Source of the DNA: Lysobacterales bacterium
GTDB taxonomy: Bacteria; Pseudomonadota; Gammaproteobacteria; Xanthomonadales; Rhodanobacteraceae
Assembly (NCBI GenBank): GCA_013298265.1
Contig: JAAFHE010000182.1
Coordinates: 1-7,265, forward strand
Reading direction: 5' to 3'
Length of the DNA: 7,265 bases
A program made the position numbers and the translations under genes. The notes beneath the pieces were generated by a model that saw only the letters and a list, made by a program, of their open reading frames with translations, was not told where the DNA came from and made no database searches. Of this stretch, positions 6,588 to 7,265 are shown one piece after another (position 1 is the first letter of the stretch; each line of letters begins with the position of its first letter).

Positions 6588-7265
6588 GCCAGGCTGCGCC
6601 GGCCAGCGCCGCGGCAGCTTATCGGCGCCTGCTCGAATATTCGGCGCGCCACTGGCCGATCGCCACGCTGGCTGTGCTCGGCATGACCATTGACACCGGC
6701 GCCACCGCGGGCTTCACCTGGCTGATCAAGCCGATGCTCGACGACCTGTTCGTGCATCAGGACCAGAACACCATCTTCTGGATGCCGATCGTCATCGTCA
6801 TCGTATTCGTGCTGCGTGGCATCGCGACCTGGCTGACCGACTACGGCGTGGCCCGCGTTGGCCGCGGCGTCGTGCATCGCCTGCGCGAGGAGGTGTTCGC
6901 GCGCTACCTCGTCATGCCGGCGGGCTACTTCGATCGCGAGCCCTCGGGACAGCTGATTGCGCGCGTGACCTATACGGTGGAGCAGGTCGCCCAGGCCAGC
7001 ACCGACGCCGTCAAGGTCATGATCGTAGACAGCCTCACCGTGCTCGGCATGCTGTTCGTGATGCTCTGGTACGGCGCGCGCCTGACCCTTGCATTGTTCG
7101 TGATGGCGCCGCTGATTGCCGCGCTGGTCTGGTTCGTCGGCCGGCGCTACCGGCGCATCAGTCATCGTATCCAGCATTCGGTCGGCTCGGTCACCGGAAT
7201 CGTGGAGGAAGTCGTCGGCGGCCAGCGCGAGGTCAAGGTCTACGGCGGCCGCGGCTATGAGCAGC
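6584..7265 (+). CDS. msbA: Lipid A export ABC transporter MsbA (3' end cut by window edge)
   Basis: Flips lipid A-core (and phospholipid) from the inner to the outer leaflet of the inner membrane, using ATP. Only the first 227 codons, within the transmembrane domain, are present; Walker A, signature and Walker B motifs lie downstream. The GTG at 6584 overlaps the exbD stop (GTGA), with AAGGAAG at 6567-6573 as a plausible ribosome-binding site. From memory of E. coli MsbA the match runs the whole length: LIKPMLDDLF, WMPIVIVIVFVLRGIATW, MPAGYFDREPSGQLIARVTY with EQVA, RRYRRISHRIQ and REVKVYGG. TM1 is about residues 24-46, TM2 about 64-84, and TM3/TM4 lie within about 143-188. The coupling stretch YFDREPSGQLIARVTY follows TM2. 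Position after exbBD resembles Xanthomonas-type lipid A operons, where lpxK usually comes next. Confidence 0.93.
   Translation, partial: MSQAAPASAAAAYRRLLEYSARHWPIATLAVLGMTIDTGATAGFTWLIKPMLDDLFVHQDQNTIFWMPIVIVIVFVLRGIATWLTDYGVARVGRGVVHRLREEVFARYLVMPAGYFDREPSGQLIARVTYTVEQVAQASTDAVKVMIVDSLTVLGMLFVMLWYGARLTLALFVMAPLIAALVWFVGRRYRRISHRIQHSVGSVTGIVEEVVGGQREVKVYGGRGYEQ

Overview
The window is GC-rich, densely packed and coded entirely on the + strand. It suggests a Gammaproteobacterium, most likely of the Xanthomonadales/Nevskiales type. That placement is inferred from three things: high G/C at third codon positions, frequent GTG starts with 4-base stop/start overlaps, and the gene order exbB-exbD-msbA, which I recall from Xanthomonas and Xylella, where lpxK and kdsB follow. 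The sequence alone does not fix the genus.

Left part (1-5170): two inner-membrane RND-superfamily permeases in tandem. The first is cut by the left edge and starts in transmembrane helix 4; roughly the first 400 residues are missing. The second is complete (1022 aa). They overlap by four bases (GTGA), so they are almost certainly co-transcribed and translationally coupled, and may form a mixed trimer as described for E. coli MdtB/MdtC. A periplasmic adaptor gene is expected upstream, outside the window. The first permease keeps the full proton-relay set (Asp-Asp in TM4, Lys in TM10, Arg in TM11). The second has Asp-Asn in TM4 and Asn in place of the TM10 Lys, so the pair looks mechanistically asymmetric.

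Middle (5171-5487): 317 bases with no credible gene. Just after the RND pair is a strong GC hairpin, containing a perfect 14-bp palindrome, that may end the RND transcript. Near the right end is an extended -10 promoter candidate (TGC-TATGAT). A perfect 8-bp hairpin with a CTTG loop follows it, lying in what would be the 5' leader of the next operon, and then a Shine-Dalgarno GGAG.

Right part (5494-7265): an ExbB/TolQ-type proton-channel protein, an ExbD/TolR-type partner, and the first 227 codons of the lipid A flippase MsbA (transmembrane domain only; the ATPase domain lies beyond the right edge). All junctions are 4-base overlaps. This is an envelope-biogenesis operon in which a proton-motive-force motor is coupled to the gene that flips lipid A-core across the inner membrane. 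What that motor drives is not evident, since no TonB or TolA gene is visible.

I see no mobile element, CRISPR array, tRNA or rRNA. The families are all known ones. The points most worth a second look are the asymmetric proton relay, the motor/flippase coupling and the leader hairpin.
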